From Prevotella sp. (GTDB taxonomy: Bacteria; Bacteroidota; Bacteroidia; Bacteroidales; Bacteroidaceae), in the NCBI GenBank assembly GCA_015060485.1, contig SUYI01000013.1, positions 16,738 to 80,737 on the forward strand: DNA of 64,000 bases, written 5' to 3'. Positions 40,632-48,480 of this stretch are shown here, piece after piece (position 1 is the stretch's first letter; every line of letters begins with the position of its first letter). The notes below the pieces were generated by a model, which was not told the DNA's origin, searched no databases, and saw only the letters and a list, made by a program, of their open reading frames with translations. The position numbers and the translations under genes were made by a program.

Positions 40632-41048
40632 ATGGATATTGCAAAGGCATTTGAGGTTGCGTTCAATCGCAAGATAGAAAAGAACTGGGAGAAGATCTAC
40701 GTGGTAGTGGATATTCACGACACCATCTTGCGTGCATGTTACGAGAATGAGGAGACCTACGATTACTTTCCATATTCGAGGGAGGCCCTGCAGCTGATGA
40801 CCAACCGCGAAGACATTTGCCTGATTCTCTGGAGCGGATGCTACGAGGAGAAAATGAACAATTATAGGGCGCATTTTGCAGAAGAGGGCATCCATTTCGA
40901 CTATGCTAACGAGAATCCGGAAGTAGGCAATACGAGTTTCCAGAACTTCGAGGCCAAGCTCTATTTCAACGTCGGTATTGATGATAAGTTCGGCTTCGAA
41001 CCAGAGACGGACTGGATAAAGATAATAGAGGTAATTGGTAGATTTTGA
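40632..41048 (+). CDS. HAD-superfamily-like protein with altered catalytic motif
   Basis: The 138-residue product has a HAD-like motif I, YVVVDIHDTIL (residues 23-33), and a motif II-like LILWSGC. Canonical HAD phosphatases have Asp-x-Asp. Here the second Asp position is His29, with Asp30 next to it. A small cap is absent and later motifs are hard to place (VGIDDKFGFE may be motif IV). It may bind or cleave a phosphate compound, or be inactive. It is a single gene with its own promoter. Confidence 0.6.
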   Translation: MDIAKAFEVAFNRKIEKNWEKIYVVVDIHDTILRACYENEETYDYFPYSREALQLMTNREDICLILWSGCYEEKMNNYRAHFAEEGIHFDYANENPEVGNTSFQNFEAKLYFNVGIDDKFGFEPETDWIKIIEVIGRF

Positions 41049-41123
41049 ACAAGAAAATTATGGGCAATGCCATCAAACACGATTTTAAGAGCAAAAATCC
41101 TACAACCCGCTGGTCAGACGTAA

Positions 41124-41432
41124 TCAAACTTCATTAATGACCTCAATATAAAAGCTGAACGGACGGAAACCGTCATTGCAGCTAATCATTGCGCTCATGG
41201 GGTTTTGCATCCATCCATCATAGAAGTTTCCTTCTCCTTTGGCCAGTGACTCAACAAACTCACGCATGGAATACCAGGCTGAAGGACACATCCCTTCAGG
41301 ACATTCACCGTTCTCGGAAATCCATACCTGGCCCTCCTTGACATCGCAAGTATGCTCAATAGGATTCTCATACTTTGCCATCAAGTCTGGATAGATCGTC
41401 TGACGTATGGCTGTAATTCGTACTTTGCTCAT
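41124..41432 (-). CDS. TIGR04076 family protein
   Basis: The 102-residue product (from MSKVRITAIRQTIYPDLM) has the family's Cys-containing pattern: EHTCDVKEGQVW, GECPEGMCPSAWYSM, then NPMSAMISCNDGFRPFSFYI. Function is unknown. The cysteines suggest metal binding or redox. It is 8 bp downstream of the C-GCAxxG-C-C gene on the same strand, and such pairs are likely an operon. An ATG three codons earlier is possible. Confidence 0.8.
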   Translation of the reverse strand: MSKVRITAIRQTIYPDLMAKYENPIEHTCDVKEGQVWISENGECPEGMCPSAWYSMREFVESLAKGEGNFYDGWMQNPMSAMISCNDGFRPFSFYIEVINEV

Positions 41433-41449
41433 GCTAATCAAACCATTTT

Positions 41450-41839
41450 CTATTCCTGTTTTAATTGCTCTTCCAAGAACTCAGCGGCATCGGCTACACA
41501 GTCAGGACACTCACGCAGAACCACCTCTATTCCAACACCTTTGAGCAGTTTACATTGTGTAGCTCCATTCCTCTCCTGAAACTTGCTCATTATCTGACGC
41601 ATCTGTTTCATGGACTTCACTTTGTCCTTGTTGACCAATCCCAAAACAAGTCCAGCCCCAACGAGTGCGCCACAAGTTCCTTCCATATTGCCCATACCAC
41701 CGCCGAAAGCCCCGGCAATGTTCATGGCTTCATCCTCACTTATCCCTGCAATGTCTGCGTATGTGTGAAGGATGGCCTGGGCGCAATTATGGCTATTGCA
41801 CCTCTTTTTGTCAGCTGCTATATTCTTTCTTGTTTCCAT
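41450..41839 (-). CDS. C-GCAxxG-C-C family redox-type protein
   Basis: The 129-residue product has the family Cys pattern: RCNSHNCAQAIL near the N-terminus, GGGMGNMEGTCGALVGAG in the middle, CKLLKGVG and ECPDCVADAAEFLEE at the end. The family is thought to be redox active, sometimes in a longer membrane-linked complex. The exact role is not known. It lies in a run with a PaaI-type thioesterase upstream (6 bp) and TIGR04076 downstream. Confidence 0.85.
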   Translation of the reverse strand: METRKNIAADKKRCNSHNCAQAILHTYADIAGISEDEAMNIAGAFGGGMGNMEGTCGALVGAGLVLGLVNKDKVKSMKQMRQIMSKFQERNGATQCKLLKGVGIEVVLRECPDCVADAAEFLEEQLKQE

Positions 41840-41845
41840 ATTTGT

Positions 41846-42313
41846 CTATTCTTCCACGTCACAATGCAGGAATCCCATTTCCTTGGCCTTCTCCTGGTTC
41901 ATCAGGAAATAGATGGCCTCGCCCTCATTGCAGAGTTCACCCTTCGAGTTGGTAATCTCCGCATTGATATACACCAGATTGCGAACTTGTTTCGAGACTT
42001 TAGCCTTAATGGTCAGCTCTGGTTCTGTAGTTGGGATAGCCTTCTTGAACTTTACATTCAACTGGACGGTATAGCCACTGGTCTGTAACTTACGTGTGAC
42101 CACCCATCCGCAAACTTCATCAATCAGTGTACTAAGTATGCCACCGTGCATAGTGTTTACCCATCCCTGATAGTTTTTCTCAGGATGCCATTTGCTGACG
42201 ATATAATCGCCATCCTCGTAGAACTCCATGTGAAGCCCGATGGGATTGTCAGGACAACAGCCGAAGCAGTTGTATTCAGGATGGTTGCGCCAAGGGTTTA
42301 TTATCTTCCTCAT
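41846..42313 (-). CDS. PaaI-type hotdog thioesterase
   Basis: The 155-residue product has the hotdog fold with the active-site region NTMHGGILSTLIDEVCGW. Its N-terminus NCFGCCPDNPIGLHMEF is typical of the family. It probably hydrolyses an acyl-CoA, but the substrate is unknown. A 21-bp stretch encoding its FLMNQEK segment recurs at about 50273-50293. It overlaps the end of a decayed HAD gene upstream, hinting that the region is rearranged. Confidence 0.88.
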   Translation of the reverse strand: MRKIINPWRNHPEYNCFGCCPDNPIGLHMEFYEDGDYIVSKWHPEKNYQGWVNTMHGGILSTLIDEVCGWVVTRKLQTSGYTVQLNVKFKKAIPTTEPELTIKAKVSKQVRNLVYINAEITNSKGELCNEGEAIYFLMNQEKAKEMGFLHCDVEE

Positions 42314-42594
42314 ATTCTTTATTCACTATTTCAATAAGATCTTCAATTCTGTCAATAATGAAGGTGGCTCCTACATTTTCAAGTTCATCCTTGGTTCCAT
42401 TACCCCATGTCACTCCACAAGTTTTGGCTCCTGCATTGGCTCCCATTTGGCAGTCCGATAGTGGCAGCACATTCTTCCTCGCTACGGTTAGGCAAGTGCA
42501 ACTCCGCTATGGTCATCTGCATAGTAGTGACGATATTCCGTCTGGTATCGCCCAGCGTGCCGTCGATGTCGAAAATTATCAGCCCTTTGTTCAT
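42276..42594 (-). pseudogene. Broken HAD-superfamily phosphatase (Gph-like)
   Basis: The first frame (42594 to about 42440) gives the intact motif I, IIFDIDGTLGDTRRNIV, then ECAATIGLP. After a frame change the other frame (to 42276) gives NAGAKTCGVTWGNGTKDELE and GATFIIDRIEDLIEIV, the end of a phosphoglycolate-phosphatase-like protein. The middle, including motif II and the cap, is missing. So the gene lost an internal piece and is shifted, and it should be inactive. Confidence 0.75.
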
Positions 42595-42651
42595 CGTTTC
42601 AGTTCATCTTTGTCATATGATAACCCATTCGCTTTGGGCAGGAAATCCATT

Positions 42652-43053
42652 TTACTTCCTTATGAATTTATTCTCTGATTTGGGTGTTTCAGCAGCAGTA
42701 TAGCGTTCCACCGTCATGTGGAGGTCGTACTTCTCTCGTAGATTGGCGATGGTATCCATCATAGACGTGGCATGGTGCTTGTCGATGGCCTCCTGATTGG
42801 CCCAACTGTCGATGAGCAGGATGGTCTCAGGATCATCCAACGATTGGTAATACTCATACCTCAGATTACCTTCCTCGGCTCTTATGGCGTCAACGGTGCC
42901 GCTGGAAATCATCTCCTCAGCGAACTTCCTGGCATTTCCGTCGGCACCCGTGTACCTCAGATTGACTGTTATCGACATACTCTGTTCCTGTTTATCTCCG
43001 CAGCATCCTACAAGAAGCAAAAGTGCGGATAGTATCCATGCGAATTGTTTCAT
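42652..43053 (-). CDS. Lipoprotein with antibiotic-biosynthesis-monooxygenase-like domain
   Basis: The 133-residue product has a lipoprotein signal ending at Cys17 (LLLVGC), then an ABM/dimeric alpha-beta-barrel domain (SITVNLRYTGADGNARKFAE; NLRYEYYQSLDDPETILLID; WANQEAIDKHH). Such domains act as small oxygenases or as quinone-type detoxifiers. A surface- or periplasm-bound version is less usual. It follows the DUF362 gene by 5 bp and is likely its operon partner. Confidence 0.78.
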   Translation of the reverse strand: MKQFAWILSALLLLVGCCGDKQEQSMSITVNLRYTGADGNARKFAEEMISSGTVDAIRAEEGNLRYEYYQSLDDPETILLIDSWANQEAIDKHHATSMMDTIANLREKYDLHMTVERYTAAETPKSENKFIRK

Positions 43054-43058
43054 TATCT

Positions 43059-44045
43059 CTATTTGTCAATGCTTACCAGCGTGTATTTGCGGCTGCCGAG
43101 ACCAATCTTTTCAGCATGTTCGATGGTGTGTATGCCATGCTGTTTGTCGATACGGCTCAGTAGGTCGGTAGGATCATTCTTGGCCGTTACCTTCTGCTGA
43201 TTGATGATGTCGATACAAGCCTGGTCGAGGGCTACAGGGTCAGTTGAGGCGAGAATGCCATAGTCTTCTAGTTTCACTGGTGCAGGGTGGTCCACGCAGT
43301 CACAGTCTATCGACATATTGTTCATCACCGAGATGTAGATGATGCCGTTCTGCCTGTTGAAATAGTTCACCACAGCCTGCGCTGCGGCAGCCATCGATTC
43401 GAGGAAACCGTCCTGATTGCCGATGTACTCTGGTGTCCAAAGCTTCGACATGTCAAGCTTCTCCATCTTGCCTGCGGAGTGGATATAGGCCTTGCCGTTC
43501 TGACTGGCACAACCGATGGAGAGGTTCTTCAGGGCACCGCCGTAGCCGCCCATGGGGTGACCTTTGAAGTGGTTGAGCGCAATCATGAAGTCGTAGTTTG
43601 CCATGTGTCCTCCCACGATGTCGAACTTGATGTGGCTTTGATCCTTCACGGGGATGCGAATCTCGTCGTACTCGTCCATGATGTCCACAGGGAAATACTT
43701 CGTAAACCCGTGCCGCCCGATGACCTTCCAGTGGTTCTCCGATGAATTGCGGTCATCCTTCTCGTTACCAGGCCCGCTGCTGTAGGCCGTGTTACACTCG
43801 ACGATGGTGCCGTCCACCTCGAAGATGAGATCTTGGACAAGTTCAGGTTTCAGGTAGTTGGGATTGCTGCCCTCGCCAGTGCTCATTTTTACTGCCACAC
43901 GTCCCTTAGCCGGAACGCCCAACGCTTTGTATATCTTCACTAACGACTCAGGGCTGATATCCCTGGTCAGATAAACCGTGCTCTGTGCAAGAGCCGCTGC
44001 CGATGCCATCAGCATCATTGCAGCTATCATTATTCCCTTTCTCAT
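43059..44045 (-). CDS. DUF362 domain protein, exported
   Basis: The 328-residue product has a signal peptide (cleavage near ALAQS) and the DUF362 signatures RVAVKMSTGEGSNPNYLKPE, ALNHFKGHPMGGYGGALKNL and CASQNGKAYIHSAG. DUF362 members often sit with iron-sulfur proteins. This one lacks an appended ferredoxin domain, though CDCVDHPAPV may hold a metal. The function is not established. It heads a two-gene unit and is divergent from a small gene at 44161, with mirrored promoters. Confidence 0.82.
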   Translation of the reverse strand: MRKGIMIAAMMLMASAAALAQSTVYLTRDISPESLVKIYKALGVPAKGRVAVKMSTGEGSNPNYLKPELVQDLIFEVDGTIVECNTAYSSGPGNEKDDRNSSENHWKVIGRHGFTKYFPVDIMDEYDEIRIPVKDQSHIKFDIVGGHMANYDFMIALNHFKGHPMGGYGGALKNLSIGCASQNGKAYIHSAGKMEKLDMSKLWTPEYIGNQDGFLESMAAAAQAVVNYFNRQNGIIYISVMNNMSIDCDCVDHPAPVKLEDYGILASTDPVALDQACIDIINQQKVTAKNDPTDLLSRIDKQHGIHTIEHAEKIGLGSRKYTLVSIDK

Positions 44046-44093
44046 AATCGTATTGTTTAGCGCAAATCCTTAAACTATGTTGTAATAACTTTG

Positions 44094-44130
44094 CAAATAT
44101 ACGGATTTTGCCGCAAATTTTGTATATTTG
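44094..44130. promoter_or_regulatory. Mirrored divergent promoters
   Basis: CAAATATA (44094-44101, read TATATTTG on the minus strand) and TATATTTG (44123-44130) face away from each other 21 bp apart. Together with flanking bases they form the palindrome TGCAAATATAC / GTATATTTGCA. One regulator site could control both directions. Confidence 0.6.
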
Positions 44131-44160
44131 CACCTTAGATTTAGGATAGTTTATGAAGAA

Positions 44161-44436
44161 ATGATAGAAATAGGACTGAAATATACAAGCGAATTGACAG
44201 TAACTGATGCTGTGACCGCTATTGCAGTTGGCTCTGGTGATGATGGTCAGCTCTTCCACCATACCCATGCTCTGTTCTCTTTCAAGAAGGATGGCCAACA
44301 TGGGATGGCAGGAGGACATCTTAAATCAACGACGGTACTCTATACCGCTGAGATAGAGGTACGTCCTACCGTTGGTGGTTCTATCGGCAGAAAGTTTGAC
44401 CCTGAAACTGGCACAGGATTCTGGAACTTTAAATAA
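44161..44436 (+). CDS. Small protein with thioesterase-like N-terminus, probably truncated or chimeric
   Basis: The first ~25 residues, MIEIGLKYTSELTVTDAVTA, resemble the start of fluoroacetyl-CoA-type thioesterases (FlK family). After GSGD the sequence changes to an unrelated stretch (FKKDGQHGMAGGHLKSTTVL). At 91 residues it is shorter than any complete thioesterase. It looks like a joined remnant. A good promoter is 30 bp upstream, so it may be expressed. Confidence 0.45.
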   Translation: MIEIGLKYTSELTVTDAVTAIAVGSGDDGQLFHHTHALFSFKKDGQHGMAGGHLKSTTVLYTAEIEVRPTVGGSIGRKFDPETGTGFWNFK

Positions 44437-44443
44437 TGTAGCT

Positions 44444-44602
44444 ATGGCATATACAGGACGTTTCGGACAGTCAGATGATTATCGGCGTGAGGAACTGATA
44501 CGAATCATCGAACACTCTGTAGAGAACTTGACTCTTCAGGAGTTGGAGGCTTTATATTATGATATGAGCACAAAGAATTACATCAACGAAATAGGATTAT
44601 GA
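44444..44602 (+). CDS. 52-residue hypothetical protein
   Basis: The product begins MAYTGRFGQSDDYRREELIR and is helical and acidic, ending in NYINEIGL. No family is recognised. It starts 8 bp after the previous gene's stop. Its last codon and stop overlap the next gene's start (ATGA at 44599-44602), so the three small genes look like one transcript. Confidence 0.45.
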   Translation: MAYTGRFGQSDDYRREELIRIIEHSVENLTLQELEALYYDMSTKNYINEIGL

Positions 44603-44808
44603 GAAAGAACATTATCAACATGGCAGCCATTGGAGTTTTCACTCTGGCACTGACAGCTTGCGGAAACGCAGCAAGTAACCAACCTGAAGCAAAGGCAGAA
44701 AAGACCGTTACGGAGATTCCCGCTGACAGCAGATATGAAATGATTCAAAACTACAAGATAGTCACGCTCTGTGGAAGCACTCGCTTTAAGGAGCAGTTTC
44801 TAGAATAG
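44599..44808 (+). CDS. Chimeric lipoprotein fragment
   Basis: Residues 1-21 are a lipoprotein signal (IGVFTLALTAC). Residues ~53-69, YKIVTLCGSTRFKEQFLE, look like the first strand and glycine loop of a nucleoside 2-deoxyribosyltransferase-like cytoplasmic protein, cut off by a stop. A signal peptide joined to the start of a cytoplasmic enzyme is unlikely to be functional. It is probably the product of a deletion fusing two genes. Confidence 0.45.
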   Translation: MRKNIINMAAIGVFTLALTACGNAASNQPEAKAEKTVTEIPADSRYEMIQNYKIVTLCGSTRFKEQFLE

Positions 44809-44823
44809 CATTCAGAATAGACT

Positions 44824-45741
44824 GTGACATATATCGGAGAACTGATTTCTATCGGTGTTGCTTTTTCATGGACGGCAACCGCGCTGCTCAGTGAATTTGG
44901 AAGCAAACGTCTGGGTAACCTGACGCTAAACGTGCTTCGTATGGCTTTGGCACTACTGTTTTCAGTTGTGCTGTTTGGGGTGGTGCTTGGTTCACCTCTG
45001 CCGCCTGTCGGTTCTATGGAAGCCTGCGGGTGGATGTTGCTTTCAGGTTTGGTAGGCTATGTAATCGGAGATTTCTGCCTCTTCCAATGCTATATCATTA
45101 TCGGTTCACGCTATGGACAGCTGTTCATGACGCTGGCTCCTTTGGCAGCAGCCTTGATGGCATGGATTACTTTAGGTCAGCAGATGGCTCCAATGAGTAT
45201 TATTGCTATGCTGGTCACGCTCATTGGTATTGGCATCTCTGTGTTAGGACGTGGTGAACATCATAAAGTCTCACTGAAGCTGCCACTCAATGGTGTCCTC
45301 TTTGCTATCGGTGCCGCTCTCTGCCAGGGTATTGGCTTGGTACTGAGCAAGATTGGTATGGATCACTACGAAACAGGAACAATGCCCGACTGGCTCATTC
45401 CCTTCAGTGCCAACTTCCTGCGTTGTATTGCCGGAATCATCGGATTCAGTATCCTGCTTTATTTCCGCGAAGGATTCAAACCGTTGCGCGAGGCCCTGCA
45501 TGACCGTAAGGGCATGACAGTTGCTACGGCCACGACCATTTTCGGTCCTTTTGTCGGAGTGGGGTTCTCGCTGATGGCTGTACAGTATACCAGTGCCGGT
45601 ATTGCTTCCACACTGATGGCATTGACACCTATCATTATCATCCTGCCCTCGTATTGGCTGTTCCATCAGAAGATCACATGGCGTGCAGTCCTTGGAGCTG
45701 TTATCTCAGTCCTTGGTGTCAGCCTGTTTTTCCTGGGTTAA
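44824..45741 (+). CDS. EamA/DMT-family transporter
   Basis: The 305-residue product has about ten membrane helices and two EamA repeats. The first starts TYIGELISIGVAFSWTATAL. The second starts LPLNGVLFAIGAALCQGIGL and ends ITWRAVLGAVISVLGVSLF. Such transporters export or import metabolites or drugs across the inner membrane. The substrate is unknown. The start is a GTG. It ends 8 bp before copy B of the 192-bp repeat. Confidence 0.88.
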   Translation: MTYIGELISIGVAFSWTATALLSEFGSKRLGNLTLNVLRMALALLFSVVLFGVVLGSPLPPVGSMEACGWMLLSGLVGYVIGDFCLFQCYIIIGSRYGQLFMTLAPLAAALMAWITLGQQMAPMSIIAMLVTLIGIGISVLGRGEHHKVSLKLPLNGVLFAIGAALCQGIGLVLSKIGMDHYETGTMPDWLIPFSANFLRCIAGIIGFSILLYFREGFKPLREALHDRKGMTVATATTIFGPFVGVGFSLMAVQYTSAGIASTLMALTPIIIILPSYWLFHQKITWRAVLGAVISVLGVSLFFLG

Positions 45742-45749
45742 GTTACAGT

Positions 45750-45941
45750 TTTTTATTCTTCCATTAGTTTTTCGACGAGAGGCACATACCATGTCTTGAT
45801 TTGTTTTGAATTAAGGGCATTCCAGTAATCCCGTCAGGATATCTTAATATACTGTAAAAAAGAGTGCCGATTATGCCTATCTCGTAAAAAATTGCTACCT
45901 TTGTACACAAGAACGATCGAGATGAGTACGCTATTATTTAA
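45750..45941. repeat. 192-bp direct repeat, copy B
   Basis: This matches copy A at 37822-38013. It contains the promoter element TACCTTTG at 45896-45903 for the M15 peptidase gene, and a short ATG frame (MSTLLFK, 45922-45945). Confidence 0.93.
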
Positions 45942-45998
45942 GTAATATAGAATAGCAAAGAATAATAATAAGATAACGATTTAACGACAAAAACAGCA

Positions 45999-46817
45999 AT
46001 GAAAAAGACTATGTGCTCGACCTTTGGTCGCTTGCTATGCAAGAACTGGGTGCTTGCCGCCATCCTCGTTTGCGGCGCATGTGTGATAACCTGTTGCAAC
46101 AGCGACGATAACAATTCCGCAGTCAGTCCGACTGATGACAGCAGCCAGTTTGTAACCCTCAGCGAAGCCGTGCCCGATGCCATCCTGGAGATTCGCTACT
46201 ACGGCACATACAACTTCGTAGGTGCCCGTATCGATGGCTACGAGGAGCCTACGGCGCTGCTAACCAAGCAGGCCGCAAAAGCATTGAAAGAAGTGAGCGA
46301 CGACGTGATGTCGCAGGGCTATCGCCTGAAGATCTACGACGCATACCGTCCGCAAAAGGGTGTTGACCATTTCGTGCGTTGGGCGCAGGATTTGACTGAC
46401 ACAAAGATGAAAGTCTACTTCTATCCCGACCTCGACAAGAGTGTGCTCTTTGAACAGGAGTACATCTACGAGCGTAGCGGCCATACGCGCGGCTCGACCG
46501 TTGACCTGACGCTCTTCGATATGAACACAGAAAAGGAACTCGACATGGGCGGCACCTTCGACTGGTTCGGTCCTGAGAGTCACCCCGACTTCTGCGGTAA
46601 TCCCGAGACGGGCGAATACACAGGCGACAACTCCAAATCGCCCGCCGAGCCCAAGCGCAGCATCACCGCCGAGCAGTTCAAGCACCGCATGATACTCCGC
46701 CGTGCCATGCTTGCCCACGGCTTCAAGCCCCTCGACACCGAGTGGTGGCACTTCACCCTGAAGGACGAGCCATTCCCCGACACCTATTTCACATTCCCTG
46801 TCAAACAACTAAAGTAA
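45999..46817 (+). CDS. D-alanyl-D-alanine dipeptidase-like M15 peptidase, lipoprotein
   Basis: VanX-like enzymes are zinc peptidases that split D-Ala-D-Ala. The 272-residue product has a lipoprotein-like signal (about residues 15-33, ending VITCC). The zinc motif SGHTRGSTVDLTL (SxHxxGxxxD) and the catalytic/zinc EWWHF are both intact, as is RLKIYDAYRP. A membrane-anchored peptidase would act on muropeptides in the periplasm for recycling or remodelling. There are no vancomycin-resistance genes nearby. Its promoter lies in copy B of the direct repeat. Confidence 0.9.
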   Translation: MKKTMCSTFGRLLCKNWVLAAILVCGACVITCCNSDDNNSAVSPTDDSSQFVTLSEAVPDAILEIRYYGTYNFVGARIDGYEEPTALLTKQAAKALKEVSDDVMSQGYRLKIYDAYRPQKGVDHFVRWAQDLTDTKMKVYFYPDLDKSVLFEQEYIYERSGHTRGSTVDLTLFDMNTEKELDMGGTFDWFGPESHPDFCGNPETGEYTGDNSKSPAEPKRSITAEQFKHRMILRRAMLAHGFKPLDTEWWHFTLKDEPFPDTYFTFPVKQLK

Positions 46818-46870
46818 GGAATAGATATAAACACTCGGGCAAACCACCAAAGGAATACGGAGAAAGTTTT

Positions 46871-46936
46871 AGTACGTCCCGTGCGCACTCGCAGTACGTA
46901 AGGAGCGTACTGGCAGTACGTCCCCTGCGTACTACA
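46871..46936. repeat. Three tandem 22-bp units starting AGTACGT
   Basis: AGTACGT begins at 46871, 46893 and 46915, an exact 22-bp period. The units contain small palindromes such as GTGCGCAC. They lie in the convergent gap between the M15 peptidase gene and the DKNYY gene. The 46818-47043 gap holds nothing else recognised. Confidence 0.75.
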
Positions 46937-47043
46937 ACAGCCCTACGTGGTCTCTATAGCCGAACCTATTCCTTTCTGCCAGCGAAAGTACTATCAAAAC
47001 AAGCCTTTCATATATTATCTCACCTATGAAATCCGCCAAAGCA

Positions 47044-48462
47044 TCATTTTCTTTGGCGCAATTTCTCAAGTCGGGGGTTAGGACTACCCTGATAATAACG
47101 GTTCTTGTCGAAGGCGAATGAAATGGAATCAACATAATCATAGCCACAAATGAAAGAGGCAACATCCACTCCCAGCATTAACGAGTCACGATAATATACA
47201 CGGTTGCCGTCATAAGAATAATTGAAATTCTTATTGTTGTTTGACACATGACCCTCCGAAACATAGTGTATAGGAAAGACCTTGAATGTCTGTGGGTTGG
47301 CTTCTGGCAAGAGACGATTTTCATAATAGACACGGTTTTTGTCTGCATACCAGTCACGATAAGATTCTACTCTATGGATGGTCGCAAAGTCTGATCCATC
47401 AGGCATTGCCATCAGTTCAGGATTATATACTATTTTGCCATCGGTATGGAAAGCTTCGTAAAGACCGTAGTCCATATTCCTGTGTTTCAAAGCGTCAAGG
47501 TCTCGTATAGATGTCGCACGAGCTTTATAATAGACACGATTATTATCTTTCCCAAAATTATTCTCACCATATAGTGGAGCAAACGTCTTAGGGTCAGCCC
47601 CATCCACTATATTATTCTTGTAATACACATTTTTAGAATCGGACGCATAGAAATCATTCAAGGCATGGAACGTGCAGAAATCTCCTATAGGCACAACATC
47701 CTTTCCTATTTCGGCTTCCATTCCAATATAATAGACATTCTGACGGTCTACAGCCCAACTGCCATCTATCTGCTTGAAACTGCTCATATCTGCAACGTGA
47801 AGAGGATGGTTCTGGCTATAATAATCGTGGTCGTCATGTGCAAGCCCGATTGAAAAGTCAAGAGAGTTGTTCTTCTCTGGCGCTACAAAAGTCTGTGGAT
47901 TTGCGCCCTCGATGACATCTTCTTTATACCAAACATACTGGCTATCAGCAGAATAATCGTCGTTTAAGGCCCGGAAAGACTTGGGGTCTGCATCTTCTAA
48001 AATTTCATTACAATAGTATACATGCTTGATGTCTTTTGCGAATGATTCGTTTAAGCGTTCGAAAGTCGAAGGATCATATCCTTCAGGTTTCCTCGCTGCA
48101 TATTCGCTTGAGTCGATTTCTGCAAACATAAAAAATACGGCAATCGGTATCAAAGGGCAGAGATAGTAAAGCCAGGTTGCCCTGATGAGTTTTGAAAGCC
48201 GGAACCACAATCCTATCAACGGAAGCAAATAGACAGGATAAAACAAAATGGTCATGGCCATGCCTATACGGCATATTTCGTCAACATTCGAACGTATTGG
48301 AGCGTCGAAGAGGAAAGCTGCTACAAGAAGAAATAACGGCCACATTAAAAGCGATAGCATCATGAGCCAGAAATACACTTTCTGAATAGACGTCGGCTGC
48401 TCTCCCAATATGCGAGCTACGAATCCTTTTTTGTAAGAACCTTCTCTTATTTCTTGTGCCAT
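47044..48462 (-). CDS. DKNYY-repeat membrane protein
   Basis: The 472-residue product has three membrane helices (about residues 28-52, 65-85 and 95-115), then about six copies of the DKNYY repeat (FAKDIKHVYYCNEILEDADP, YASDSKNVYYKNNIVDGADP, YADKNRVYYENRLLPEANP). Each repeat is about 25-30 residues, with a D-x-x-x-V-Y-Y core and an A(N/D)P-x-(S/T)F tail. The function is unknown. It follows an equally unknown membrane gene on the same strand. Confidence 0.85.
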   Translation of the reverse strand: MAQEIREGSYKKGFVARILGEQPTSIQKVYFWLMMLSLLMWPLFLLVAAFLFDAPIRSNVDEICRIGMAMTILFYPVYLLPLIGLWFRLSKLIRATWLYYLCPLIPIAVFFMFAEIDSSEYAARKPEGYDPSTFERLNESFAKDIKHVYYCNEILEDADPKSFRALNDDYSADSQYVWYKEDVIEGANPQTFVAPEKNNSLDFSIGLAHDDHDYYSQNHPLHVADMSSFKQIDGSWAVDRQNVYYIGMEAEIGKDVVPIGDFCTFHALNDFYASDSKNVYYKNNIVDGADPKTFAPLYGENNFGKDNNRVYYKARATSIRDLDALKHRNMDYGLYEAFHTDGKIVYNPELMAMPDGSDFATIHRVESYRDWYADKNRVYYENRLLPEANPQTFKVFPIHYVSEGHVSNNNKNFNYSYDGNRVYYRDSLMLGVDVASFICGYDYVDSISFAFDKNRYYQGSPNPRLEKLRQRK

Positions 48463-48480
48463 ACTTCTAATGCCTATTAT

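Noticed and set aside
41060..41137. 25-codon frame starting MGNAIKHDFKSK after the HAD-like gene
   Set aside because: It could be a cut-off gene start, but it overlaps the end of the convergent TIGR04076 gene and has nothing to confirm it.
45999..46817. Vancomycin-resistance cluster
   Set aside because: The VanX-like peptidase is alone; no vanA/vanH or vanR/vanS homologue is nearby and it carries a lipoprotein signal.
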